Of a stretch of 64,000 nt of DNA, positions 36,306 through 45,656 are shown piece after piece. The stretch lies in NCBI GenBank assembly GCA_028821605.1, contig JAPPFM010000041.1:225728-289727 (forward strand). The letters run 5' to 3'. This DNA is from Candidatus Poribacteria bacterium. Its GTDB lineage: Bacteria > Poribacteria > WGA-4E > WGA-3G. The stretch's first letter is position 1. Each line of letters starts with the position of its first letter. Position numbers and translations under genes: made by a program. A model generated the notes under the pieces. That model worked only from the letters and a program-made list of their open reading frames with translations, was not told the DNA's origin and did no database searches.

Positions 36306-36359
36306 TTGACCAACAACTCGCGCCTTAGCAAAAGTATCGGTAGACGAGTTGTTGGTCAA
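36306..36359. repeat. 54-bp palindromic element, intergenic copy
   Basis: Almost identical to 35008-35061, in the gap between the ATP-grasp and CRTAC1-like genes; it touches the ATP-grasp stop codon. Ends TTGACCAACAACTCG and its complement. Confidence 0.85.
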
Positions 36360-37672
36360 AAAATTACAAATTCCAACCGGCGATGCGCTTCACGTAACGC
36401 TTCCTCCACTGCTTCCGGTGTTTCGGCACGCGCAAAGATAAATCCAAGGTACCGTGCTCCCTCCGGCAGTGGAACAACCTCTCCACCAATGGAAATTGTA
36501 ATGTTCACCTCTATAATTCCATCTACACAATGCGCCGCCGTTTTGCCACGTACCTCACCCAAAATGCCTGCTTTCGGTACAGGAATCATCATCACACCCG
36601 CTGCTTGCGATTCACGCTGTAATGTCTCCACCTGCTCTCCAATCGCATGTCGAATCACGAGTTCTTCAAGCGACATTCCGGTCCCGAATCGCAGCGTTCT
36701 GGCACAAAGTCCTCCGATTGTTCGCGCGGCAATTTCAATGAGATGCGCACCCTTGTCATTATAGCGCAGTTCAGCGTGGATGGGTCCATGCTTTAAGCCC
36801 AGTGCATCGGCAGCCTCCGCCGTCGCTTGATGCAACGCGTCTTGGACATCCGCGGACAAACGGGAAGGCGTAATATAGAGCGTTTCCTCAAAAAAGGGGC
36901 CCTCAAGTGGATCGGGTTTATCAAAGAGGGCGAGCATCTTGAGTTCACCGTCTAACAGAATTCCTTCCAAAGCCACCTCTATGCCCGGAATATAATCTTC
37001 AACAAGCAGGTATTGTGAGTGGGGAATCGGGAATCGGAGTTCCCTCCTACGTGGATTTTCTTCAGTGTCTTCTTGCAAAGTGTGGAGGAGTTTGGCTGCC
37101 CGTTGAAAAGCATCGACGAATTCGGCAGGCGTGTCCGCTCGGATAACACCGCGGCTCGCGGAAAGTGCCAGTGGCTTGATAATACACGGAAAACTGACCT
37201 GGGTGGCCGTGCTGTAGGGGTTGGGTAACCCAACCCCTACGATTTCGGTGGGGTCCTCATAGATAGAAAAGCGTTGATAGGCAGGAACGGACACCCCGTT
37301 TGTTTCCAAGGTATGCCGCAAGAGATATTTATCGCGCGTCGTTTTTGCGGAGGCAACAGGATTGTGCGGAAGTCCCAACGCTTCAGATGCAGTCGTCGCA
37401 AGGAGAGTAGTATCGTCATCAACCCCGACGATCGCTGCAATCGGGTAGGTTTCGGCAAATTCAGCAATCTCCTGTGTCGCAGCTATTGGCGCACTGAAGT
37501 CAAGCACGAGTGTATGTCGTGGTGATAGATCGGCTGTCGTCGCTGCCTCCTCCGATGCGACAACCACCTCTACATTCAACTTCAGGGCTGCTTCAAGGAA
37601 ATCCGTGGCTCGGTAAGTCCGCGTTGGAAGGAGCAGGAGGATACGCGGCTTTTCCAAAGGTTGATGCTGCAT
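36356..37672 (-). CDS. ATP-grasp domain ligase-like protein
   Basis: 438 residues. The N-terminal Rossmann-like part has RILLLLPTRTYRATDFL; the ATP-grasp core has PCIIKPLALSASRGV, YLLVEDYIPGIEVALEG and HAELRYNDKGAHLIEIAAR, then GG. This resembles carboxylate-amine ligases of the PurK/carbamoyl-phosphate type, acting on an unknown substrate. Two repeats are inserted in frame: 37214-37240 gives VGVGLPNPY (residues 145-153), and about 37019-37052 gives RRRELRFPIPHS. AGGAGG precedes the ATG. It could form a unit with the aldolase-like gene upstream. Confidence 0.8.
   Translation of the reverse strand: MQHQPLEKPRILLLLPTRTYRATDFLEAALKLNVEVVVASEEAATTADLSPRHTLVLDFSAPIAATQEIAEFAETYPIAAIVGVDDDTTLLATTASEALGLPHNPVASAKTTRDKYLLRHTLETNGVSVPAYQRFSIYEDPTEIVGVGLPNPYSTATQVSFPCIIKPLALSASRGVIRADTPAEFVDAFQRAAKLLHTLQEDTEENPRRRELRFPIPHSQYLLVEDYIPGIEVALEGILLDGELKMLALFDKPDPLEGPFFEETLYITPSRLSADVQDALHQATAEAADALGLKHGPIHAELRYNDKGAHLIEIAARTIGGLCARTLRFGTGMSLEELVIRHAIGEQVETLQRESQAAGVMMIPVPKAGILGEVRGKTAAHCVDGIIEVNITISIGGEVVPLPEGARYLGFIFARAETPEAVEEALREAHRRLEFVIF
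37214..37240. repeat. 27-bp palindrome in frame inside the ATP-grasp gene
   Basis: GTAGGGGTTGGGT, one base, then its complement. It is aligned to nine codons (VGVGLPNPY). Confidence 0.8.
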
Positions 37673-37698
37673 GCGGAACCTCCTGCTTCATTATGGGA

Positions 37699-37800
37699 AT
37701 GGTTATCAGTTTTCAGTTAAAGAGGTTCTCGTTTAACAGAGGCTTCTTGTAACTGACGACTGACAACTGAAAGGAAACGTACTCGTTTCCGTACTGACAA
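37699..37800. repeat. Heptamer inverted array
   Basis: GTTATCAGTTTTCAG arm and ACTGACGACTGACAACTG arm between the aldolase-like and ATP-grasp genes, with AAACGTACTCGTTTC as an extra small palindrome. Confidence 0.75.
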
Positions 37801-38760
37801 CTAACTAACACGGGAACCCCGTAACAACTTCTGATATTCCGCATGTGCGTTCTGCGGGTCGTCCTCACCGTCAAGCACACGCCGCAGGCACTGCACAAAA
37901 CTGATCGGGGCATCTTCACCGAAGATAGTACGTCCGAACAGGATAGCACGTCCGCCGTTGCTGACGACGTTGTGCGCAAGCGCAAATGTGCTACGCGCAT
38001 TCTGACGAGGACCGCCCAATGCCCCGATTACCAACGTCGTGTCGAATTGACACAACTCACTCCAGACTTCGGCGGTCGTATACGCCGTCTTGATAAAGCG
38101 CGGACGCTGGTGTTTCCGTAGATAACTCATCGTCCGAACAATAGAATCGGCGACATACATGCCCCGCTTTTCCTCATCCATCCCCGGCAGTTTAACATTC
38201 GGTAAAAACACCTCTAAGAGATGATCAAATCCTTCAATTTCACCGACGATATGAGCAAACTGTACATACGCCTGCAACATCCGCTCATCAGCGATTGGAT
38301 CGTTGTTGAGTGTAATGGAATACAACCCAAGGTTGACTCGACACTCAAGTGCGGGACCGATGAGTGCCTCACAATAGCGTTGCATATCTTCTGGAAACAC
38401 CGTCTGAAACGGCATTGACGGACTCGAAGTGTAAACTCCAAACCTCGGATTCCAGATAGCCGTTTCCGAGTTCATCCGAACAATCGGCGTAATCGGTGTG
38501 TTTTCAAACAGGTTCTCATCAAGGGCAAGGATTTCTGCATCGGCAGGTGTCATCAGGAGTCCATCTAACTGCCCATCAGCAACGAGGTCGCGCTGTAGTT
38601 GCAAAAATTCTGCGTGTGTTCGGTAGTGCGGTTTTGGATGCTGCACCTGCCCAAGTCCTTTAATCCCTGCGGATGCGAGTGGATCCGCAGCAAAAACCAG
38701 AATTGGGCTACGTGCAAGTAAGTCAGTATCAGCGAGTTTATCAAATATCCGGTTACCCAT
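37801..38760 (-). CDS. Class I aldolase-like TIM-barrel protein
   Basis: 319 residues. The pattern resembles LacD/DhnA-type aldolases: VFAADPLASAGIKG near the start, DGLLMTPADAE, then EVFLPNV and a candidate Schiff-base lysine Lys224 in RFIKTAYT, followed by VIGALGG and GGRAILFGRTIF in the phosphate-binding region. The substrate is unknown; sugar phosphate cleavage is the likely chemistry. AAGGA is found before the ATG. It lies upstream of the ATP-grasp gene with repeat DNA in between. Confidence 0.6.
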   Translation of the reverse strand: MGNRIFDKLADTDLLARSPILVFAADPLASAGIKGLGQVQHPKPHYRTHAEFLQLQRDLVADGQLDGLLMTPADAEILALDENLFENTPITPIVRMNSETAIWNPRFGVYTSSPSMPFQTVFPEDMQRYCEALIGPALECRVNLGLYSITLNNDPIADERMLQAYVQFAHIVGEIEGFDHLLEVFLPNVKLPGMDEEKRGMYVADSIVRTMSYLRKHQRPRFIKTAYTTAEVWSELCQFDTTLVIGALGGPRQNARSTFALAHNVVSNGGRAILFGRTIFGEDAPISFVQCLRRVLDGEDDPQNAHAEYQKLLRGSRVS

Positions 38761-38784
38761 GTATAATTAGTTCCTTGTAATCCT

Positions 38785-38904
38785 TGTAATTAGTTATCAG
38801 TGCGGTTTTTCTGCGAAAAACCTTTCAGTTGTCAGTTAAGAGAAAGACTTGATGAATTCATATCCCCTCTTAACTGATGACTGACAACTGATAACTGACA
38901 ACTA
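38785..38904. repeat. REP-like hairpin and heptamer inverted array
   Basis: CGGTTTTT-CTGCG-AAAAACC at 38803-38822, then GTTGTCAGTTAAGAG and its counterpart CTCTTAACTGATGACTGACAA, cut here at CTCTTAACTGATGACTG. Confidence 0.8.
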
Positions 38905-41478
38905 TTAAAGTATACTCGTTGGATCAATATCTATCACAAGTTCAATCGCATTCGATTTAATTGCAGAGGGTGGTTCCTCAGTTAAGCACTTAAGGAGTTG
39001 ACCGATTTTTCCAACAGCGGCACTTCGGAGTAAGAAATGCCACCGAAATTTCCCCTCAATTTTCGAGAGTGGTGCTGGCGTGGGACCGAGAATTTCTACT
39101 GTAGCCTCCTCACCATCGGAAGGGGCATCCACAAGAGATGCCCCTACTGAAGTGTGCCTCTGATCTGCTTGCCAGAGTTCAAGTTGATCCCGCACGGCGT
39201 GGGCAGTCTCTATAACTTCCTTCTCGTCCTTGCCACGGAGCAATAGCGTCGCAACATGAGAGAAGGGGGGATATTGTAAGGCACCCCGAGCTTCAACTTC
39301 CTGCATATAGAAATCGAGGTAGTCGTGCTTCTGCGCAGCCGAAATGCAGTAATGCTCAGGCATATAGGTCTGAATCACGACCTTACCCTCAAGTTCAGCA
39401 CGACCAGAACGTCCAGCAACCTGCGTCAACAGACTAAACGTCTGTTCACTTGCTCGGAAGTCTGGAAGGTTCAAAGCAGTGTCCGCTGCGATAACACCTA
39501 CAAGCGTAACATTTGGAAAGTCCAATCCCTTCGATACCATCTGTGTGCCTATCAGGATATCAATCTTCTGTTGCTCAAACGCCTCTAAAATCTGCTGATG
39601 CGCGTTCTTTCGCGACGTTGAATCGGCATCAAATCGTTTTGCATTCGCCTTTGGAAACGCCTTGTGGACTTCTTGTTCAACTGCCTCTGTTCCTGCACCA
39701 AAAAACCGGATAGCGGGACTACTACACTGTGGGCATGCTGAATGTGTAGGACGTTTGCTACCACAATGGTGGCATGTGAGTAGTTTCGTTTCACGGTGAT
39801 AGGTTAGCGAGATAGAACAGTTGTCACATCGCTCAACATAACCGCAAGTTCGGCAGAAAACATAGGTGGAATGTCCACGCCGATTGAGAAACAGGATAAT
39901 TTGTTCACGCCGGACAAGCCGTTCTTCAATCGAACTTCGGAGCACGTCAGAAAAAATCGTCCGATTGCCTTTTTTGAATTCGGCTCGCATATCAACGATG
40001 TGAACATCAGGCATCTTTCTATCAAGCACACGGTCGGGCAGGTCAAGAAGGCGATAACTCCCATTTTTCGCACCATAGAAACTCTCAAGTGAGGGTGTCG
40101 CACTCCCAAGTAGGACAGGGCAGTTTGCGAGGTCACTTCGTTTCTGTGCTACCTCCCGCGCGTGGTAACGCGGGGCAGTGTCTGACTTATAGGAATCCGA
40201 GTGCTCCTCATCTATAATCAACATTCCAAGTTCTTTCACAGGGGCAAAGATAGCGGAACGGGGTCCAATTACAATATCCGCTTCACCTTTTTGGATACGA
40301 TACCACTGGTCGTAGCGTTCCCCATCACTCAACCGGCTGTGCAGCAACGCCACACGATTTCCAAATCTTCCCACAAATCGCGAGGCCGTCTGAGGTGTGA
40401 GCGAGATCTCCGGCACCAATACAATGACAGATTTTCTGTGTGCAAGGATTTCTGCCATCGCCTGCATGTAGACCTCGGTTTTCCCACTTCCGGTTACGCC
40501 GTGCAATAGGAAGATCGGTGCTTGCTCAGCAGCACCCCAAGATGACGGATCTATCGCATCCTGAATCTCTGCGAAAGCCATTGATTGCGCCGGATTCAGG
40601 TGAAGCGGCTGTGTCGCGGTGACCGGTTCAGAACTCAGCGGATTACGAACCGCCTGCGTCCGGGTGATATGAATAAATCCACGTCTTTCAAGCGTGCGGA
40701 GCAGTGAAATGCTGGTACCTACCCGTTTCGTCAGGTCGGTTGTCCCCAGGGGAACACCCGCGTCGAGCAATATCTGCAGTATTTCGGCATGCTTGACAGC
40801 GGCAGCGTGTCGACGATTACCCGTGCGCTGTCCAAGCGGATTTCCGGAACCCTCCGTGCCATCTCTGAGCTGAGCAATCTCCTCCTCAATATCAGCGGAC
40901 GGTAAAGCTAAAGTTGCTACAGTGGTTTCCTGCGTGTTGGCTTTCGGCTTATGGGTGACATCGAGATCAACAATACCCTTTTCGCGGAGCGCGGTAATCC
41001 TCGGACGGAGGTTCTGGTAACTTATGCCAACACGTCGGACAAGCTGATTGAGGGAAAGTTCTCCTTCTGCTTCTAAAAGGGCAACAATCTCCTTTTGTAC
41101 TTTCCCGCGCGGTGCAGGTGCCCCTGATACAAGACGCACCTTTTGTCTCTTCTGGGTTCGCACAGCAGCTGGCACCGCACAAAAGAGAGCAGTCCCCCAC
41201 GAGCAGACATAATATTCTGCCATCCATTTGGTGAGAGCAAGTAGTTCAGCCGAGAACGTCGGGGTTTCCTCATCAAGACATTCAGAAATATTCTTGATAA
41301 GATTAGGTGCGAGATCAGTCTCATTGAGTCGTTCAACAACAACGCCTTCCTGAAGCGGTCCTCGGAAAGGTGCTAAGACACGGGTGCCAGGTTGCAAAAC
41401 TGCGTCCAGCTCCGGAGCCACGCCGTACGTAAACACTTGATCAACCGATAGCGGAAAAGCGACATTTGCATAACGCAT
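38905..41478 (-). CDS. priA: Primosomal protein N' (replication restart helicase)
   Basis: 857 residues. The N-terminal 3' DNA-binding domain begins YANVAFPLSVDQVFTYGVA, cut here at VAFPLSVDQVFTYGV. Walker A is GVTGSGKTEVY with Lys333, the helicase box is DEEH, and two zinc sites follow (CRTCGYVERCDNC and CHHCG with CPQC). Later helicase motifs include IGTQMVSKGLDFPNV and QVAGRSGR. It restarts stalled forks by loading the replicative helicase. It is longer than most PriA; part of the excess is a winged-helix stretch around 140-290 and a palindromic insertion at residues 778-787 (VGASLVDAPS). Confidence 0.95.
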   Translation of the reverse strand: MRYANVAFPLSVDQVFTYGVAPELDAVLQPGTRVLAPFRGPLQEGVVVERLNETDLAPNLIKNISECLDEETPTFSAELLALTKWMAEYYVCSWGTALFCAVPAAVRTQKRQKVRLVSGAPAPRGKVQKEIVALLEAEGELSLNQLVRRVGISYQNLRPRITALREKGIVDLDVTHKPKANTQETTVATLALPSADIEEEIAQLRDGTEGSGNPLGQRTGNRRHAAAVKHAEILQILLDAGVPLGTTDLTKRVGTSISLLRTLERRGFIHITRTQAVRNPLSSEPVTATQPLHLNPAQSMAFAEIQDAIDPSSWGAAEQAPIFLLHGVTGSGKTEVYMQAMAEILAHRKSVIVLVPEISLTPQTASRFVGRFGNRVALLHSRLSDGERYDQWYRIQKGEADIVIGPRSAIFAPVKELGMLIIDEEHSDSYKSDTAPRYHAREVAQKRSDLANCPVLLGSATPSLESFYGAKNGSYRLLDLPDRVLDRKMPDVHIVDMRAEFKKGNRTIFSDVLRSSIEERLVRREQIILFLNRRGHSTYVFCRTCGYVERCDNCSISLTYHRETKLLTCHHCGSKRPTHSACPQCSSPAIRFFGAGTEAVEQEVHKAFPKANAKRFDADSTSRKNAHQQILEAFEQQKIDILIGTQMVSKGLDFPNVTLVGVIAADTALNLPDFRASEQTFSLLTQVAGRSGRAELEGKVVIQTYMPEHYCISAAQKHDYLDFYMQEVEARGALQYPPFSHVATLLLRGKDEKEVIETAHAVRDQLELWQADQRHTSVGASLVDAPSDGEEATVEILGPTPAPLSKIEGKFRWHFLLRSAAVGKIGQLLKCLTEEPPSAIKSNAIELVIDIDPTSIL
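39118..39147. repeat. Palindromic repeat in frame inside priA
   Basis: On the minus strand GTAGGGGCATCTC...GGATGCCCCTTCC, ten codons, VGASLVDAPS. It sits in a loop region of the C-terminal domain. Confidence 0.75.
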
Positions 41479-41481
41479 AAT

Positions 41482-41632
41482 TAGTTGTCAGTAAGATGGT
41501 TATCAGTTTTCAAAAGAATGGTTATCAGTTATTAGTACGCTGCGCTTTCAGTTGTCGGTTAAGAGGTTTCTTAACCGAAGACCGACAACCGACAACTATT
41601 CCTCCGATAACTGATAACTATTCCTCCGTTCT
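41482..41632. repeat. Heptamer inverted array between udg and priA
   Basis: GTTATCAGTTATTAG units on the left; ACCGACAACCGACAACTA and CCGATAACTGATAACTA on the right. It covers the whole gap. Confidence 0.8.
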
Positions 41633-42362
41633 ATGCTTCAGACAAACGAGCAAGCACTTTTTTAACATCTTCCCACACTTCACGCTTGGCACCCAGGTTC
41701 CTAAGAAGGTATGCTGGATGATACGTCGGCATCACAACCGGAGGTTGCCTATGTGGTGGGACACGTAGTCCCGCTACATTACACGGATGGAACTCCCCGC
41801 GGAGTTTTGTAATACCTATTTTCGTCCCAAGCATCATCTGTGCAGCGAAGCTTCCAAGAGCAACAATAACCTTCGGTTGGATCAGTTCTATCTGGCGTAC
41901 CAGATAAGGACTACACGTCTCGACTTCATCTGGTTCAGGATTTCTGTTGCCAGGGGGACGGCATTTAAGCACATTGGCAATGTAGACATCCCCGCGCTTG
42001 AGTTTCATCCCTGCCTCAATGATTTGCGTTAGCAATTGACCCGCTCTCCCGACAAAAGGTTCTCCTTGTCGGTCCTCATCAGCCCCCGGTGCCTCACCGA
42101 TGAACATCAGGTCAGCATCTGTATTCCCGACCCCAAAGACAACACTATTTCGTGTCTCGTGTAACGGACATTTGGTGCAACTCGCCGCATCCGTAGCCAA
42201 AGCGGGTAAATCGAAGTCCGCATAAGGCGATTCCGTCTCAGGCTCGCGTAATTCTGATTCTATAAAACCGAATCGAAGTTGTTCTTCCACGTATTCCCTC
42301 ACACTCGCAACAAGTTCAATGTAATCTTTTTTGAGGCTATCTCCATCCATTTTTTTATCCAT
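41631..42362 (-). CDS. Family 4 uracil-DNA glycosylase
   Basis: 243 residues. It has the iron-sulfur cysteines of the family ([11 protein letters not shown], then [19 protein letters not shown], cut here at [13 protein letters not shown]), the water-activating motif [20 protein letters not shown], split as GEAPGADED and PFVGRAG, and the late motif [12 protein letters not shown]. It removes uracil from DNA. The first 60 residues are a helical extension not needed for activity. No Shine-Dalgarno sequence is seen; heptamer DNA abuts the ATG. Confidence 0.92.
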   Translation of the reverse strand: MDKKMDGDSLKKDYIELVASVREYVEEQLRFGFIESELREPETESPYADFDLPALATDAASCTKCPLHETRNSVVFGVGNTDADLMFIGEAPGADEDRQGEPFVGRAGQLLTQIIEAGMKLKRGDVYIANVLKCRPPGNRNPEPDEVETCSPYLVRQIELIQPKVIVALGSFAAQMMLGTKIGITKLRGEFHPCNVAGLRVPPHRQPPVVMPTYHPAYLLRNLGAKREVWEDVKKVLARLSEA

Positions 42363-42364
42363 CT

Positions 42365-42466
42365 TAATAGTTATCAGTTGTCGGTTGTCAGTTACAAGAG
42401 GCTTTTGATTAAGCCATATTTCTCTTTAACAGATGACTGATAACCGATAACTGACAACCATTCTCA
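42365..42466. repeat. Heptamer inverted array between rseP and udg
   Basis: GTTATCAGTTGTCGGTTGTC and ACTGATAACCGATAACTG arms around a variable centre. Confidence 0.8.
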
Positions 42467-42471
42467 GCAAA

Positions 42472-44160
42472 CTAATTCCGTAGACCGTGAATCAAGGACA
42501 CACCATCAAACCAAGTGATATATAAAAAGAGCGCAATCAGGAGAACAATGCAGACCTGTTGAACAATCTCTTGTGCTTTCCGTGGCATTGGTCTACCGCG
42601 AATCTTCTCAACAGCGAAAAACAGTAGATGTCCACCATCAGCAATCGGAATTGGCAACAAATTTACAATGCAGAGGTTGATACTAATAAACCCAATAAAA
42701 AAGAGCACACTGCTCAATCCAACCCGATCGAACATACGGCTCGTCGCTTCCGCAATACCAATCGGACCGGCGAGATGCTTCGGTGATACCTCTCCACCCA
42801 CTAACTGTTGTAACGTTTTGCCAACAGTTGTAAACGTCAGCCATGTTGCTTCAACACCTTTTCCAAACCCTGTAAACAGATTATACTCCGGTAGAGGTGC
42901 TGCTTTCTCTGAAAATTCCATTCCACTCAGGGAAACCTGCCATGCTAATCCGAAGAGGAGTCCATCAGTCTTTGCTTCTGGACCTTGCTTTTCTGCTGCA
43001 AGAACCACCTTTTGCAGATTTCCGTCTCGCATCAAACCGATCTCAATCGGCGCGTTTGCCATCGCTTCGAGTCGCGTGTAGAGAGTTGTCTTGTCTATCT
43101 CTTCTCCGTTGAGTGTAACAAGCACATCTCCATTCCGAATTCCAGCATTTTCGGCGATGCTCCCTTTCTGAACAGCTGCTATCACACGCCAGTGCACTGG
43201 CATTTCAAGCGTGAATGTCTCATCACCACGGCGGATGCCGAGCATCAACGCTTCTTGATTTGCATTAATGCGTTCATGAAATGCCTTATATTTTTCATCA
43301 ATCCAGTTTGCCGAAGGATGCCATACGAGGTAACCAAAATACGGGACGTTATAGAGTCTTTCGCCATTGATACTCTCAATCTGGTCACCCGCTTGAATAC
43401 CGGCTTGTGCAGCGGGACTACCCTCTTTGACGTGACCGACGATTGTCTCCATTTTACTACTCACCGAGAGTAAACCTATATCTCCCCTGACGCTCGGTTC
43501 GGCATCAGGTTTAACCAACAAGGTTTCAAGTTTACCATCCCGCTCGACAACTAATTCAAGGACTCTATTAGCACTGGTATAAATCCGGGTCTGGAACATC
43601 GCCCAATGATTCACTGAATCGCCATTGATAGAAACAATTGTGTCGCCGGGCATCAACCCGCCCCTGGCACCTGCTCCGTCTTCAGCGATCAAGCCTATCT
43701 GAATTGGACCCTTCTCACCGAGTGGTAAACCCGTCAATCCGCCGACTAACCGTGCTGAATCTGCGTTAAGTCCAGTAGCAAAGACAAGCCAATATATCAA
43801 TACACCAAACAGGAGATTAACAACAGGCCCCGCGGCGACAACAAATGCACGACTCCCAAGTGGTGCGCTCGCAAATTCACCCGGTGCCCCGGTTTGTTCG
43901 CTTGGATTCTCTCCCTCCATCTGCACGTATCCACCGAATGGCAGGAGAGAGATTTTATACTCTGTCTCATCCCATTGAAACCCGATAAGTCTGGGACCGA
44001 AACCGAGGGAGAAAGTGTTTACTTTAATACCGCACCGTTTTGCCGCATAAAAATGGCCCAACTCATGTATAAAAATAATAAACCCGAGAGGAATAATCGC
44101 GAGGATCGCCGTTTTGATGTACGGGACGATGGAACCGATCAAGTCAACCAAAAATTCCAT
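42472..44160 (-). CDS. rseP: Site-2 membrane metalloprotease RseP with three PDZ-like domains
   Basis: 562 residues. The zinc motif HELGH (32-36) lies in the first membrane segment, the second metal motif is near the C-terminus (NLLPIPIADGGHLLFF), and there are four membrane segments. Three PDZ-like domains are visible instead of the usual one or two: around GLIAEDGAGARGGLMPGDTI, VGHVKEGSPAAQAGIQAGD and AVQKGSIAENAGIRNGDVL. It cuts membrane-bound anti-sigma factors or signal peptide remnants. It lies downstream of dxr, as in most bacteria. GGAG precedes the ATG. Confidence 0.92.
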   Translation of the reverse strand: MEFLVDLIGSIVPYIKTAILAIIPLGFIIFIHELGHFYAAKRCGIKVNTFSLGFGPRLIGFQWDETEYKISLLPFGGYVQMEGENPSEQTGAPGEFASAPLGSRAFVVAAGPVVNLLFGVLIYWLVFATGLNADSARLVGGLTGLPLGEKGPIQIGLIAEDGAGARGGLMPGDTIVSINGDSVNHWAMFQTRIYTSANRVLELVVERDGKLETLLVKPDAEPSVRGDIGLLSVSSKMETIVGHVKEGSPAAQAGIQAGDQIESINGERLYNVPYFGYLVWHPSANWIDEKYKAFHERINANQEALMLGIRRGDETFTLEMPVHWRVIAAVQKGSIAENAGIRNGDVLVTLNGEEIDKTTLYTRLEAMANAPIEIGLMRDGNLQKVVLAAEKQGPEAKTDGLLFGLAWQVSLSGMEFSEKAAPLPEYNLFTGFGKGVEATWLTFTTVGKTLQQLVGGEVSPKHLAGPIGIAEATSRMFDRVGLSSVLFFIGFISINLCIVNLLPIPIADGGHLLFFAVEKIRGRPMPRKAQEIVQQVCIVLLIALFLYITWFDGVSLIHGLRN

Positions 44161-44189
44161 AGTGTCTATTACTCCTTTATTTGATGTTT

Positions 44190-44320
44190 CTTTTATCAGT
44201 TACCAGTTATACCAGTTAATAGTTATCAGTTTTCAGTTAGCGTGGTAATTAGCCATCAGCCATCGGCTTTCAGCACGGTTTTTCTGCGAAAAACCTTTCA
44301 GCATGCTTCGCAGTGAGAAT
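44190..44320. repeat. Heptamer array plus REP-like hairpin
   Basis: GTTACCAGTTATACCAGTTA and GTTATCAGTTTTCAG units, then CGGTTTTT-CTGCG-AAAAACC at 44276-44295 and the GCTTCGCAGTGAGAA tail. Confidence 0.8.
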
Positions 44321-44350
44321 AAAGAGGTTTTTTTAACGCTTGCGTCTTTG

Positions 44351-45529
44351 CTAATGGCTATTCTTTGTTTTATTTTTTATGAGTGAACGTGCTGTTGATT
44401 TTGCCCACTGATCCACCTCAAGGATATCCGAGAGCGTTGGATCGGGAATTACCACATGCTTATCCATCACCCTTGCAAGGATCGCTGGAATATCCATAAA
44501 TCCGATGCAAGCGTCAAGAAAAGCCTCTACGACCACCTCATCCGCACTACTGAGAACGACAGGCAGTGTGCCACCAACTTCCGCAGCGGTATATGCAAGC
44601 GATAGACACGGAAACTTCTCGAAGTCAGCCGGTTCAAAGTGTAGTGAGCGAGACTCCATCAAATCCAAACGTGGCACTGGTGTAGAGAGTCTACGGGGAT
44701 AGGTTAAAGCGTATTGGATCATAATACGCATATCTGTCGGTCCCAACTGTGCAAGTGTGGAACCATCTGTCCACTCCACCATGGAATGAACAATACTTTC
44801 CGGATGAACAACGATGTCAATTTTTGAAAGTTCTATATCAAACAACCACTTCGCCTCAATGACCTCCAGCCCCTTGTTCATCATCGTCGCGGAGTCGATT
44901 GTGATCTTCTGCCCCATCTTCCAATTCGGGTGCTGGAGTGCCTGTTGCGGTGTGACAGAATAGAGTGCTTCCTTTGGAACCTCTCGGAACGGACCTCCCG
45001 ACGCGGTAATCAGGAGTCGATGGATATCCGCCTGCTGGTCGCGCGCACCTTCCAAACACTGGAAAATGGCACTCATCTCGCCATCTATTGGTATCAAGTT
45101 AACGCCGTTTTCTTGGACCGCTGCATTCACAAGCGATCCCGCCATCACCATGACCTCTTTGTTAACAAAAGCAATATCTTTACCGGCGTTAATCGCTGCC
45201 AAAGTCGGTAACAAGCCAGCACTTCCCCCCATTCCGTCCAAGACTTGGGACGCTTCGGGCATCGTAGCTACGGCTTGAAGTCCCTCGGTGCCAGCAAGCA
45301 CTTGTGTCCCGTTAATATCCCCAATCCGTTCACGGAGTTGGCATGCCGCTGTGGGTTCATTCAAAGCCACCAACGCGGGATGATACTGCCGAATCTGTTG
45401 CTCAAGGGCATCAACGTCTCGGTTCGCTGCGAGACCGACGACCTTAAATTCGTCAGCATGCGTGTCAACAACGCTGAGGGCATTCTTCCCAATAGAACCC
45501 GTGCTACCGAGTATGGCGATGTGTTTCAT
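44351..45529 (-). CDS. dxr: 1-deoxy-D-xylulose 5-phosphate reductoisomerase
   Basis: Second step of the MEP isoprenoid pathway, NADPH-dependent. 392 residues from ATG 45529. A further ATG 15 bases upstream lies within repeat DNA and would only add MTIKT. Motifs: ILGSTGSIGKNALSVVD (NADPH), GSAGLLP, VNKEVMVMAG, then ASGGPF, IDSATMMNKGLEVIEA and HPESIVHSMVE. No Shine-Dalgarno sequence. Its neighbours cdsA and rseP are the common arrangement. Confidence 0.96.
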   Translation of the reverse strand: MKHIAILGSTGSIGKNALSVVDTHADEFKVVGLAANRDVDALEQQIRQYHPALVALNEPTAACQLRERIGDINGTQVLAGTEGLQAVATMPEASQVLDGMGGSAGLLPTLAAINAGKDIAFVNKEVMVMAGSLVNAAVQENGVNLIPIDGEMSAIFQCLEGARDQQADIHRLLITASGGPFREVPKEALYSVTPQQALQHPNWKMGQKITIDSATMMNKGLEVIEAKWLFDIELSKIDIVVHPESIVHSMVEWTDGSTLAQLGPTDMRIMIQYALTYPRRLSTPVPRLDLMESRSLHFEPADFEKFPCLSLAYTAAEVGGTLPVVLSSADEVVVEAFLDACIGFMDIPAILARVMDKHVVIPDPTLSDILEVDQWAKSTARSLIKNKTKNSH

Positions 45530-45536
45530 AGTTTTA

Positions 45537-45652
45537 ATAGTCATCAGTTATCAGTTATCGGTTATCAGTGAAGAGTCTCCTTGTGGCAATCCCATTTGCT
45601 GTATCCGCCACAGAAACCCTCTTTAACTGACGACTGATAACTGATAACTATT
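45537..45652. repeat. Heptamer inverted array between cdsA and dxr
   Basis: CATCAGTTATCAGTTATCGG and ACTGACGACTGATAACTG arms; the centre holds TGTGGC...GCCACA. Confidence 0.8.
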
Positions 45653-45656
45653 CACG

